Source of the DNA: Cordilura impudica
Taxonomy: Eukaryota; Arthropoda; Insecta; Diptera; Scathophagidae
DNA length: 64,000 bases
Assembly (NCBI GenBank): GCA_963682025.1
Contig: OY821518.1
Location: forward strand, 30,231,991-30,295,990
Direction of reading: 5' to 3'
The notes below the pieces were generated by a model. That model ran no database searches. It was not told where the DNA came from and saw only the letters and a list, made by a program, of their open reading frames with translations. Shown here one piece after another: positions 46,652 to 57,741 of the stretch; position 1 is the stretch's first letter; every line of letters starts with the position of its first letter. The translations under genes were made by a program, and so were the position numbers.

Positions 46652-46982
46652 TTTTCTTTTATATTTTAAGTTTTTAAAAATTTTAATCACAAAAAATTTT
46701 TTAAATCAATTTTGTTTTGTAAATAAAAAACAGCTGCTTTTTATTCTTCTTTATTCGTACTTGAGTTACCATTTAATAATGAAAAAATGGTATTTTATCA
46801 TGAAAAAAAGTAAACAAAATACCAAATTATATACTATGGCAATAATGTAATTTGATACTACAAAAAAGCAACGTAACAAAACGTAAGTCAGACAATTGTA
46901 ATATAAAAACTCATTCGCTTACGTACTTGTCTGTGTAGCGGTCGTCTGCATGAGAACTTGATTGTGATATGGAAACAGGCCA

Positions 46983-48470
46983 TAAGTGTTTTATTGATTG
47001 TCTAAAGACCAAAACACTAACTTTAGTTCAAGCTGTTGTTCAAAAACTTTTCAGCAGTGAATGCAATGTAGAATTGGCTTCATCTTTTGATTTGCCAAAA
47101 ACTGATCAAAAATCTTCCGCTCTATGCCTAGACGTTGTAAATAAAATTTGTATGTTTTATGAGAGAGATGATATAAGTCGGATGGCACCTGGTCGTAAAG
47201 ATGTTGTTATGATATGGAAAGATGGTATAGAAATGAAAATGCAAGCCCGACATCTTATCTGCACATTAAAAGAAGTGTTTCACCTTTTTAAATTGGATAA
47301 TCCAACTATCGTTGTTGGAAAATGCAAGTTTTTTGAATTACGACCAAAGCATGTTCTTTTAAGTTCCCAGTTGCCACATAATGTATGCATGTGTGGTTAT
47401 CATGAAAATTTCATTATTGCTGTCAATGCATTGCACACATATGATAAGGATTTTCCAAGTTATTCACATTCATTTCCCGAAGGAATAATTTGCAACCGTT
47501 CTTCTGAAAGTTGTTGGCTAAATCAATGTCAACAATGTAAAAATGCAGAAGGATTTTATCAGGCATATCCAATGCCAGAGCTTAATGAGATTAATATTCA
47601 ATGGCTTTGCTGGAAAAAAAGTAGTAATAATGATCCACTTAAAAAAAATAGAAAAGGTTGGCTCATTTTCTGAACTTTATAATTATATCTCAGGCATAGT
47701 TCCACAATTTTTAGAACACTGTTACATAAAACGTCAGCAAGCCAACTCATACAAAGTAATGCTCGAATTGGTGATTTCGAAGGATTTTCCGAGAGATATA
47801 TGCATGATTCAAGTGGATTTCACGGAAAACTATACATGCATATTTCAAGACGAAGTACAAAGTGCCAACTGGAGCCAAAATCAAGTGGGTCTTTTTACGT
47901 GTCATCCATCCTCTCATTATAGTTTCTGATGTGGTGGACCACTCAAAAGAAACTGTGCTTGCATAAATTTCATATGTATTAGATGATATGTCAAATGAAA
48001 TACAAAAAGTTGAAATATAGACGGATGGACCTTTTTCACAGTTTAAGAACAGGTTTGTTGCAGGTTCTTTGTCAACCTTAGAAAAAATGATGGTGTTTTA
48101 ATCACTTGGAAATTTTTTTGACACATCTCATGGAAAGGGACCTGTTGACGGTATTGGTGGCAGTTCAAAAAGGCAGGTATTTTATCAAGTTAAGAAAAGG
48201 AAATGTATCGTAAATAATTCTGCAGATTGTGTTAAAGCAACAGAGATAGCTGGATCAAATATCAGAACTTTTGAACTTAATGAAGCAGATATAAAAAAAA
48301 AATTCCCAATTTAACTTGAGAAATGTTTGGGACAATGCACCTTTACTACAAGGCTTAAAAAAAACATTGCATCAAAGTCATTAACGAAGAATCCAAAGGA
48401 TTTTTACTACCAAGAGGAAATTTTGCCTTTCCCATCTTAATTGCGAATTTGAAAATTAATAAAAATAATT
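46983..48470 (+). pseudogene. Transposase-like gene of the GGGCAATTCCAC element
   Basis: A long frame begins KCFIDCLKTKTLTLVQAVVQ right after the Harbinger insertion, so its true start is upstream or lost; the ATG at 46969 lies in the Harbinger end. Blocks: ISRMAPGRKDVVMIWKDG, FFELRPKHVLLSSQLPHNVC, CGYHENFIIAVNALH, SESCWLNQCQQCKNAEGF (Cys cluster). A frameshift at about 47650 leads to QVDFTENYTCIFQDEVQSAN (acidic DDE-like strand). More breaks follow, then a DGPFSQFKNRF-like stretch and SHGKGPVDGIGGSSKRQVFY. I believe this family occurs as uncharacterised repeated proteins in insects, but cannot name its superfamily. Function as transposase is inferred from termini and copy-like decay. Confidence 0.6.
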
Positions 48471-50016
48471 TCTAAGGATTTGATTTATTCAAATGTCGTT
48501 TCATACGTATACATTCTGAAATTGTTTTCTCTGGATTTAAAATATATTTATTGTTTATTATTACTAAAATTGTTGTTAAGATTTATATAATATTCAAAAG
48601 GAGGAAGTGTAAGGTGAGTCACAAAATTTGGTAAGGTGAGTCACACACATAATTTAAGCTTATATAATTAATTGAACTCACTTTTGTTTTTTTTTTAGCT
48701 ATTTATCATAATTGACACCTCTTATTAATGCTTTAGAATATTTTTTTTAATGTGTAGTCTATATAAGAGGAGAAATTTAGTATATAACATTGCCTCTAAA
48801 ACTTGTGTCCAATTTGTTGTAAGGTGAGTCACAGCTGTAAAAAGAGCTATTATTGTTACAAAAGTCTACTTTAGGTTAAAATTGCAACTAATTCTGAGCT
48901 ATAGAGTATCTATTAGTATGTATATAAACCAATTTTTGTAAAAATTCTTTGAATATCTTCAGAATAAATTGATTTTAAAAACTTGCAAAAAATGTCAAAG
49001 TGTAAGGTGAGTCTCGTGGAATTGCCCACCTTCACAACATGTTTGTATAGTTTCAGTTCCAATTTCTTCAACTAAATCATCTAAAAGAAATTGTAAATTG
49101 TAAACTGGTAGTTGCGACCTTTTGCATTTTATGTGACGTTATGATGTATTTTTTGGGTTTTTGTGATACTTTACGAAATATGTTTGATGTTTTCTTAAAT
49201 ACTATTTCAAAAGTTGAAGATGTTTACAAATCTTTTCTGCGAAGGTACCAAATTTTTTTCTTATTTTATTTAATAGAAAAAGCAGATATTGAAATCGTTA
49301 AGCTTTGTTCAAATAAATATCTTGAGGCGTACACTTTTCCGTTCACATTTTTAAAATTCTGCTTTGCGACTTAAACATTTGAATTTAACTTGGTGAAAAT
49401 ATATAGAATTGGTACTTCTACCTTTGCAGCAAAATTATTATTATTAATCACTTTTTCATTGCTTTGAAAGTAACAACTACTTTTAATGTTGTTTTAAACA
49501 ACTGTCGAATCCATAATAAGTTAATATTTGTTAAGTTCACTAGAGAGCATCTTTCCCCATTGCATGAATGCTATTTTTTACTTAGTTAAAAATCCTTATT
49601 TTAAGGGGAATGTAGTGATAGAAAGTCTGCCGAAGTTAAGTTTTAAAGGCACACAGCTTCAGAGAAATAAACATATTCAATTTCAAATATACTTAGATAA
49701 ACATGAAAATTGTAGCCCTTATTGTGTAAATTATAAATTACAACATCGTTTACAGATCACATCTATCAGTTTCAAATAGTTTCCGTATAGTTCCAAACTA
49801 AAAAAAAAATAGTTATATTTATACATTATTATAATTTTTATATGATTTTCTTCATATATGTACTTACACTGCACTGTTTTACTATTACTTGGGCTGTCAT
49901 CACTTTCATTGGTAAACATTAACAGTCTAATTCATAAAAAAAACTTTATTTTGCCTCTAAAGTATACTTTTGTTATTAGAAAATACTATTCATAAACATG
50001 TAATAACAGAAAATTA

Positions 50017-51456
50017 CCCTACAAGAACAGTGACGGTCATTTGACCGGTGATATGACCGGCACTACTGACTGAAGTGTCGGTCATCGCGTAGAACAAAGT
50101 TTCTATCATTTTATTAAGGCAAATATGCCAAAACTGACCGAAACTTTTGTGTACATGTGATTTTGCATCTTACTCTAACATATGAAAGTATGTAAACCAT
50201 ATAATATATATCTGAACTGCTCACTCTACCGCTGTTTAGTAGTCAACGATGATAGATATATCCATCATCGCTGACCGGTCATACTTGATGGCTATATACA
50301 TCATCATTGACCGGTCACGCTTGATTATAATGAAACACGACTTATTATTTTTTATTTATATTTATTTATTGTATTAAAAATCAAAAATTCAAAAATAGAA
50401 ATAAACATTAATATATTAAAAACACAACAATATCACCAATTCCGAAACGTGTCGATAACTTTGAGACAATGTTTGCTGACTTTTCACTCGAACCATCCCT
50501 CAAAGCGGTTCGTAACTTAGCACTGAATAAATTGACTAAACTCAATAGAAATTTCCGGTAATGGGCCTTAGTGCAATCAGTAGGTTCTTAAAGAAAACAA
50601 TATATTATAACACATATATATCAACAATTTATATTAAAGCTCACCTTTTGTGTGTTGTGAATTAACAATTTCGGCCAAAACTGATACACTCCATTTGGAA
50701 AATTGTTTGTACAGAACGGTGTGTGAGATATTGTGATAATACCTCCATAAATCAATTTGTTCAATATTTTTAGATCTTTCTTTTGAAACCTAATTTCATT
50801 ATGGACGAATTTACGGATACTGCACATTCCTTAATATTCATATTATCAACATTATATTCCACACTATATTCCAGAATGGCATAAATTAAAACATTCGAGC
50901 CAAATATTAAAAAAAACATATCCATGTTATGGCAACAGACTGAAAGAGATATAAGGATTAATGTAAAATTCTGCAAGGAAGATTTACTTTGTTTCTAGCT
51001 AGAAGTTTTAATAAAATGTCAGTACATTACCTTAATAAGTTCATTTGGTGATTGCGCATCTATTAACAATATATTTATGCGATTCCTAAGAGGTATAAAA
51101 GTTCTAGATTGAAAGTTTGTGAAGATTCTACAGCAATATCTTAAGTTAACGATCCAACAGGAATAGGCCAAAAGCGAGCAAAAAATATATTGTGGAAGGG
51201 TATAATGGAGGGACGTGCCACCACAATTGAGAATTGCACTAACGAATCCACTGACATATTTTGAAGAATCCTAAAGAAACAACAAAAATTAACTTGAACT
51301 TTTTAATTTAATTTTAATTTAATTAATTACTTACCTTTCCTAAACCTTAACAACAGCAACAATGACAGTCATATGTTTTTAAATAGAAAAAAACTGCAAA
51401 TGTGTTAGTACAAAAATTGTTTATGTGTTAGTTTCAGTCATTCATTTCTTGTAGGG
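50017..51456. mobile_element. Possible 1.44-kb element with CCCTACAAGAA ends
   Basis: CCCTACAAGAAC at 50017 is matched in inverse by TTCTTGTAGGG ending at 51456, with TA on both outer sides. Palindromic GACCGGTCA-type motifs recur near the left end (50035-50075, 50270-50320). Inside, the minus strand has exon-like pieces with good acceptors: one from 51268 (DSSKYVSGFVSAILNCGG ... LLIDAQSPNELIK, then GTAATG), and one from about 50967 (NFTLILISLSVCCHNMDMFF), membrane-protein-like. I do not recognise the product. Short inverted ends alone could be chance. Confidence 0.4.
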
Positions 51457-51802
51457 TAGCTATTAAACGTTTCATTTGATTTATAGTTCTGTGGTGGCAA
51501 CACTAGTCCTCTGTTGTTGTCAGTTTGTGGGTAGTGATGAATAAAATAAATAAATCTACTCGGTAATTGAATAATATTTTATTTATTTTCTTTTATATTA
51601 GAAATTATTTTAAATTTTGTAGAAAAATAACTTCACTTTAATAAAGCAACAAAAGATATTGGTAAACAAATGATAACAATATAAAAAAATAATTTTTTAC
51701 ACATATTTGTTCGACGTGGTAGTAAAAGTAGTCGAATAACGAATATGGCGTAGCAAATTAACAACACTGGTTTGTTTTGAATTAATTTTTATTTATATGT
51801 GA

Positions 51803-51895
51803 AAAAATATCAATTGATTTTCAGAAAGTACCAATTGTATTTCAGAAAACATCAATTGAATTTCAGAAAAAATCAATTGAATATCAGAATTAAAA
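51803..51895. repeat. Tandem repeat, ~21-bp unit
   Basis: Four to five units of the type TTTCAGAAAAxATCAATTGA in a row. ORFs over it on both strands are repeat artefacts. Confidence 0.85.
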
Positions 51896-52259
51896 AGTAC
51901 GGAACAAGGGGAAGTTGGAACTTTTGGGGTGATTCCAGGAAAATATTTTTTTTCGGCGGTCGAGCCTATTTCCGTAGTTATGGACTTCCGAAGTTTTGAC
52001 ATGGACTTGTATATAACTGTGTTATTTAGCATCGGATTTCATCGATATATATCATTTGAAAGGTTACTTGAGTGCCTTTTATTTGATATTCTTAAATTTA
52101 AAATCTATTAACCCATTATGAACCTATTTCAAATTTTGTATTTTTGTAATAGTTTTTTCTTAAAAATGGAATTATCTCGTAAATAGACATATATCATGTG
52201 TGCTTTTACGTAAATCTGGGTCCACTAGCTTCATTTTGATATATATTTCGACCTCTTAA

Positions 52260-52514
52260 CCCTTTCAGGACCGGATATATTTCGGATTTTACCTACACTT
52301 TTTAGTTTTTTCGAAATATATATTCCTATTTTTTATCAAAAATTTTAATAATATGAAAATATATTTCTTAGTTGGTTAATTCCTCTATATATTTTTTGAG
52401 TTCTTTTTAAGCGCCGCAGAAAAATTTTATCAAAAATTTTCATAATATTATGAAAACAGTAGTTAGTGGGTTAATTTCCGTAAAAAAATTATAGTATACC
52501 CGGTCCTGAATGGT
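52260..52514. mobile_element. Decayed piggyBac-like MITE
   Basis: TTAA followed by CCCTTTCAGGACCGGATATA (left) faces the inverted TATACCCGGTCCTGAATGG (right, to 52514). The right flank reads TAAG rather than TTAA, so one end has mutated. About 255 bp, no coding content. Different from the MITE at 23430. Confidence 0.6.
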
Positions 52515-53118
52515 AAGAAGATGATGACTTCATTTTAATTAGCTACAATATAAAAAACTAGAAGTTGTAGAATTTGTTATACTTACCAATTCTACCAATT
52601 AAATTAATCAATTCCATTTTTTTTTTATTTATTTAAAACATATATCTATTTTTTATTGAAATAATAACAAAAATGGTAATTTTATTTTAACTAGACCAAT
52701 TAATGTAAATAAACATTGAGAAATGTCATTTTATGAAAAGTTTAAAGTAGGGTAAAGCCTGCAATAAAAATTTCATATTTAACAAACGTTTATTAAACGT
52801 TTGATAAGCTATTTTGTGTTTATGAATACTGTTTTTCCGATTTTTTCTTATTAACAGCTCATTAAGCTGTTAAAAAGTGTTTATGAATTAGACTGTAAAT
52901 AATCGAAATTTTCTATTTCCATTTTAATTGTTATTATTTATATTTTTACTTTTGGCTTTGGCTGCTTATGTTTATTTGTTGAAATATATTCAAGAAAAAC
53001 GTCAACAAAAAACAGCTGTTCATTGAAAAAAAGTGTTACAAAGTTGTGATTTTATGTTTTATTCAGACCATTAAAAATGCGACATCTTAACATTTTATTT
53101 CAGAAAAGAAAACACCAT

Positions 53119-53886
53119 TAATTATAACGAAAATCGTATTAGTTACAATAATTTAAACATGATCTATGTAAGGCCGTGTCTACATTTTTGACTTTTACTG
53201 CTGAATACAAAAACTTGTGATTTGATTAAAAAAGTGACAGTGATTAGAAAATCATTTAAAATTATATGTTTATAGAATATGTATTACTATAACACTAACA
53301 ATTCTACATATCAAAATATGTAGTAAAATCATATTTTTCACAATTTCTTATCTCAACGCTCGAAAAACCTCGCGTAGAGAGACAATACGAGAGATAGTCT
53401 CTTACTCTAATAGCATGTTCAGACGGCAAAATGAACCACTTGATTCGCTCTCTGAATCATGATTTGAACCTTGGTGTTAAGACGAGTGTGCTTGTTTCAT
53501 TTTGACGTTTATATTTTTTGTGTAAATATTTGAAGACATCCTTCTATACTTTACGTTTCACTATTTCATTTTTTCCATTTTTATTTGAATATATATATAT
53601 GTAAATATATACTTTTTATTTGTTAAATGTTTTATTTTATTGTGCAAATTAATTTTTTTCTTTGTTTATATATTTTTGACAGCTAGTTCAGATAAACTAG
53701 CGATAATTTCTTATCAACTACTTGGAGATTACACTCAATGTTTCTGGGTTCACAACTAGGTTCATTTTGAAAGTAGATTCGCACTCAAAATTTTGTATGG
53801 CGAATCATGTAGATTCAATCATGGGCGCGAACCGTGAATGAGAGAGCGAACCGCGAATCTTGCTTTCCGTGTAAACATAGCATAAG
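53119..53886 (+). mobile_element. Inverted-repeat element, copy 2 (core inverted, right arm lost)
   Basis: 53119-53461 matches 34741-35083 of copy 1 base for base apart from a few changes, including the CTAATAGCATGTTCAGACGG arm. The following ~425 bp match copy 1's core but in reverse orientation (TGAACCTTGGTGTTAAGACG ... ATTCGCGGTTCGC complement ... AACATAGCATAAG). The right outer arm is missing. It lies ~320 bp upstream of the TXNDC17-like start codon. Confidence 0.8.
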
Positions 53887-54202
53887 AGTCAGTCACGGTG
53901 TTATGGGGGTCCGGACATGTGCATGTTTTGTAATGCATGACTTTAATTTTGCAAACATCTGGCATACCCGACACGGAGATAACTTTTATGTAAACGGTTG
54001 GCAACGTTGGTTTATAACGAGTTCTTATCAAACCATTTGACACGATATATTATAAATATTATAATTTTTTTCTGTGAAATATAAAAACACCAAAACGAGG
54101 CATATAAAGGGATTGTTAATTGGTATTTATAAAATATCACAACGTCATCTATATCGAACAACTTTAAATTACAATCAAAATAAAAACATAAAAAATAAAA
54201 CA

Positions 54203-54832
54203 ATGGTGGTACAACACAACGTTAAAGGATACGAGGAATTCACCAAATTGGTGGAACAATTAGAATCAATTGGTGAACCGGTGCATGTATTATTTTCCGG
54301 TGGCAAAGATGAAAAAGGCGAAAGTTGGTGTCCTTATTGTGTTAAAGGTAAATATAACAGAAAAAAAGTTAACGAGTCATAAACACAAGCTGATTTTTTT
54401 ATACATAGCTGAACCGGTGATTCATGATGCCTTAACAAAGGCTTCGGAAAAGTCTCATTTTATTCATGTCGATGTGGGAGAACGGGCCTAGTAAGTATTT
54501 GTATACAATTTCTATATATATGAATTATATAAGTACTTGTGAAATTAATTTTTTATCATTTTACGATTAAGTTTGTAAGATTAGTACGTTCACATGTTAT
54601 GATTACAGTGAGGTTTAATATAGACCATGAAATAATGGTTTTATGCCATTTTATCGTTTTTTTTTTGTTATTTTTTAGCTGGAAGGATTTAAATTGTCCT
54701 TTCCGCAAGGATGCCAATACACACTTGGTCTTTTTGCCAACTTTGTTGCGTTGGAAATCGCCCCAACGTTTAGATGGTGAACGCTGTTCCAATAAGGAAT
54801 TGGTTGAAATGATGTTCGAAGATGAAGACTAA
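54203..54832 (+). CDS. TXNDC17/TRP14-like thioredoxin-domain protein (3 exons)
   Basis: Exons 54203-54347, 54409-54490 and 54679-54832 join in phase (381 nt, 126 residues; the human protein has 123). Donors GTAAAT and GTAAGT; acceptors ACATAG and TTTTAG. The sequence follows the family throughout: KGYEEFTKLVEQL, VHVLFSGGKDEKGESWCPYC (active site, Cys43 and Cys46), EPVIHDALTKASEKSHFIHV, DVGERAYWKDLNCPFRKDAN, LPTLLRWKSPQRLDGERC and LVEMMFEDED. The usual family active site is WCPDC; here the Asp is Tyr. Known role: cytosolic disulfide reductase related to thioredoxin. AATAAA at about 54834 overlaps the stop region. Convergent with Vps52, 141 bp apart. Confidence 0.92.
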
Positions 54833-54973
54833 AATAAATCCATTATCTTAATAAAAACAATAAATTTTGAATTTTCTGTTGGCATAATTATTAATTTAAA
54901 TCAGTTTTCTTATTGCTACCTTATCAACTAATGAATTTTTTATCTATACATAAAACGCAAAAAAATTTTGTTT

Positions 54974-57408
54974 TCAATAATTACATTTATATTTTTTCAT
55001 TTCAACCATTACAACATGTATATTAGTCAATTGTGCCCGAGCATTGGGCGTTAGAAGTTTATGAAATCTATGATAATATTGGACTAAACTAGCTAAAGCC
55101 AATTGTAATAATTGTGATCCTGTTAGGAGAGACGGAAACGATAGTAGAACTTCACGATTTAGTTCTTCCAATGATTTCTTCCAATTTGCTGAAAAGCTAG
55201 CTACCAAAGCCAGACTTCGGCGTTCTTGTTTACGAAGTTCTTCTAATTGTTCCTTTTCGTAAAAAGTTTCACATTCTTTAACAAATTGAATGATGCCTCC
55301 AAAATGTGGTGCTAGAATTTCATCCACATATTCACCACTACGTGCATTTAGTTGTTCGCGGAATGCTTCGGCTTCTTTTGAATTATCTCGAGTATGTTCC
55401 ATTAGAACTCCCAAAACCAGATCATAATTGTTTATTAAATAGATTAATTGTTCTTTGCGTGTTGGAAATATAGCTGCCATACGTAATATAAAACATTCTA
55501 CTTCGTTTTGTAGTTCCAATAAAAGCCGGCTTACTAATTCATTAGGGAAATGTTCAGAGATTCCTACAATGGCAGCGGAAAATTCCGCATAACGACGAGT
55601 TATCTGCAAACAGAAATCAGAAAATGCCATAATGTTGAAAATCTGACTAATATTGTCGAACTTACATAATGGGGCCCCATTTCTTTGTTAAATTTCGTGG
55701 GATCACAATCCCTTATACTTTGTATATTCAAACGGAATACATGCTCAAAACGTGGCCAAAATACTGATTGTAAAGAATCCCAATATCTGAATTGATGATA
55801 AAAAGTTTAGGCTTGTATTGTTAAAAATATTCCAACATCGAACATACTTATCCAAGGCTGGTACACATCTCTTATGACACATTAATTGATAACGAAATAT
55901 CAATTGAATACACAAGAACATGGCAATTGTATCAAAACAATCTTGAATACTTGTTTCCAGATTTTTCTGCAATCAAAGGATAATTTGAAAGATATAACAA
56001 AAAAAATAAGCTTACAACTTACAATCATTAACGTTAAAGTTTTGCCCAAAATTTGATTAAAAAGATCCTGTGCTTGAGCACCACGTACCATGAAGAATTC
56101 AGTTACAAATAAATATTCTCGACAAGCATTATCAACCAGCGCATATTGTTCGGAACGAAATAAGGCTTCGAAAGTATACTAATAAAAAAAAATATTAAAA
56201 ATAATTTTAAAAAGTGCATACAAAACTGAGAGGTTCTCAATTGAAAAATGCCTCAGAATCTGAGTGCTTGCATAAAAATTTACTTCACAATGAAAAGTGT
56301 GTTTTGAGAAAGGTGCCTCCAATTTAAATGTGGTTTTTTATTTTAAAAAATGCACACATTCTTATGAAAAATGTTTAAATGTTCCAATTCTCTTACTCTG
56401 TTCTTCATTTGTGCATGCGGTACTATTATCGGCGCTTCCAGTTGTTGATTTAGAATTTCTCCCCTTTTGCCAATGGTAAATATTGTACTTTTATTCTTCA
56501 AACTGGTAGTTTTCGCAAATAAACCCTTCGAGATATTGTCCTCTATACCCATTAAATCGTCTTTTGTGCAAGATTCTTCGAATTTCAAGTTGGTCAAACG
56601 AGATGAATAACTCTAAAGACAACAATATTAATTACAATTCATTCTATGTTGTATATAAACTCACCTTAAAATAGCTATAATAAATTTTACTCATTGTATC
56701 AATATATTCATTACATATCTCCTGAGCCACTAGACGTTCATTGGACAAAATAAATTCAAAAAAGAATTTATGTTTTAACATGGCATTTTGTGGTATTTGA
56801 TAATTTGTCATAGGTTTACGAAATTTATAGATTTGTTCCAACATATACTGCCTTATCTTAGACATAGATTTGATCCTTAATTTATGTAAAACATCTGCTA
56901 CATCTGCTGTGGATTTGGATTCTTTGAAACTTAACTCCTTCACTAAAGACAACTTATGGTTTAAAATATTCAATTGTTTTTCAAAGTCCTTTTCTGTTAC
57001 TGGTGTTTCCATTATAGACATTATCATTTCTTCCGACACAGCCATATCTTCTATAAATTGCGACAGCTGTGCCTTAACCGACTGTCGGTTGGTTAGTTGC
57101 ACCGACATGGCAACTGATTTCTTTTGTAGCTGGGTTATTTCCGTACTTATATTACTTAAAACACTTTGAAAATTCATTAACATGTTTTCCATGCGCTCTA
57201 GAACATCATCGCATTCTCCAATTTGATTGTGCAAAGCTGCTATATTTTGGGATTCCTTGATGTAATCTTCTATTGATTTATTTTCAACTTCTTTAAACTC
57301 TTTCTCAATTTGTCGGGAATATTGCCTTAAATCTGTAGTATTTTTTAATATTTCCCTTACTTCTTCATTGTCCAATTGTTCTGGCAGATTCGTTTCGGTT
57401 TGTGACAT
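54974..57408 (-). CDS. Vps52: Vps52, subunit of the GARP/EARP tethering complexes (6 exons)
   Basis: Exons (minus): 57408-56665, 56612-56397, 56178-56023, 55966-55848, 55786-55666 and 55603-54974. All junctions are GT-AG and in phase, giving 661 residues (human about 720). Start MSQTETNLPEQLDNEEVREI; an N-terminal coiled-coil half (IAALHNQIGECDDVLERMEN, EITQLQKKSVAMSVQLTNRQ) is followed by KFRKPMTNYQIPQNAMLKHK, EAPIIVPHAQMKNR, YTFEALFRSEQYALVDNACR, VFWPRFEHVFRLNIQSIRDC and ITRRYAEFSAAI ... RKEQLIYLINNYDLVLGVLM. This is the colinear Vps52 pattern. Known role: tethers endosome-derived vesicles at the trans-Golgi, with Vps51, 53 and 54. No lesions seen. Confidence 0.95.
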
Positions 57409-57741
57409 GTTGTTCTATTAGATTTTTTAACTTGTACAAAAGTTTTCAATAATTTTCGTCAAAATTTCTCTTTTTTTATTGTATCATAAACAAAATATTT
57501 CAATTGGCATTTGTTAGTAAACGTCAGTGAGTTGATGTGACGTTTTATTTTGTAAACAGCTGATAGTGAAGATGGTTTATGTCAATGATAATGCAGAGCT
57601 GAATTTTTATATAGAAAAAAAAAATTGTGGTCAAAGCGGCAGTAATGAAAATCTAGCGGAAATTTTTTTTTTTCTTCGTTTGCAACAAGCAATCATTTAA
57701 GGCAAAACAAATAAAGTTCATTAATTAAAAAGTATTTTCAA
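57409..57741. promoter_or_regulatory. Divergent upstream region of Vps52 and the 57.7-kb ORF
   Basis: 333 bp between opposing start codons. Contains two TGACGT-like sites (AACGTCAGTGAG at about 57520; ATGTGACGTTTT at about 57535) and a CAGCTG E-box (57559). Promoter function is inferred from position only. Confidence 0.35.

Larger units (their letters stand above)
44892..46982 (-). mobile_element. PIF/Harbinger element with intact ends (2091 bp)
   Basis: Flanked by TAA on both sides (44889-44891 and 46983-46985), the 3-bp TWA target typical of Harbinger. Ends TGGCCTGTTTCTACATTACA and TGGCCTGTTTCCATATCACA (inverted) match at 15 of 20 positions. It carries a minus-strand transposase and a convergent plus-strand second ORF, the usual two-gene layout. 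It sits inside the larger transposon 44340-49027 and splits the start of that element's transposase-like reading frame. Confidence 0.92.
44692..49014 (+). repeat. Six copies of GTAAGGTGAGTCACA
   Basis: Copies start at about 44692, 44857, 48610, 48631, 48820 and 49002 (the last reads GTAAGGTGAGTCTCG). All point the same way; two lie left and four right of the transposase-like gene. The core TGAGTCA equals the AP-1/bZIP consensus, and GTAAGGTGAGT resembles a doubled 5' splice site. Most likely transposase-binding subterminal repeats (inference). Confidence 0.85.
44340..49027 (+). mobile_element. Unclassified DNA transposon, GGGCAATTCCAC ends
   Basis: Ends GGGCAATTCCAC (44341) and GTGGAATTGCCC (to 49027) are perfect 12-bp inverted repeats. 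ACC directly flanks both sides, allowing one extra A at the left end. Removing the element rejoins a possible exon in frame, which supports the borders. Internally it carries five near-exact copies of GTAAGGTGAGTCACA plus a sixth variant, all in the same orientation, around a transposase-like gene, and a 2.1 kb Harbinger insertion (44892-46982). Net size without the Harbinger is ~2.6 kb. I cannot assign a superfamily. Confidence 0.7.
43760..49919 (-). pseudogene. Candidate exons of an unrecognised minus-strand gene, interrupted by a transposon
   Basis: Pieces: a possible first exon 49919-49868 (MFTNESDDSPSNSKTVQ, then a GTAAGT donor); an exon 49080-49028 whose frame continues after removing 44340-49027 to 44315 (DDLVEEIGTETIQTCCEGG, then VIEEGC, with a TTCTTTTAG acceptor and a GTGAGT donor); a similar-looking exon start at 43805 (DTLVDEVATKDIVPSEIK after TTTTCCGTAG). 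The two DxLV(D/E)E exons look like duplicates. I do not recognise a family, and continuity of the pieces is inference. It may itself be an old repeat. Confidence 0.3.

Noticed and set aside
46969..46982. ATG at 46969 as start of the transposase-like gene
   Set aside because: These bases belong to the Harbinger terminal repeat; the reading frame was open leftwards before that insertion.
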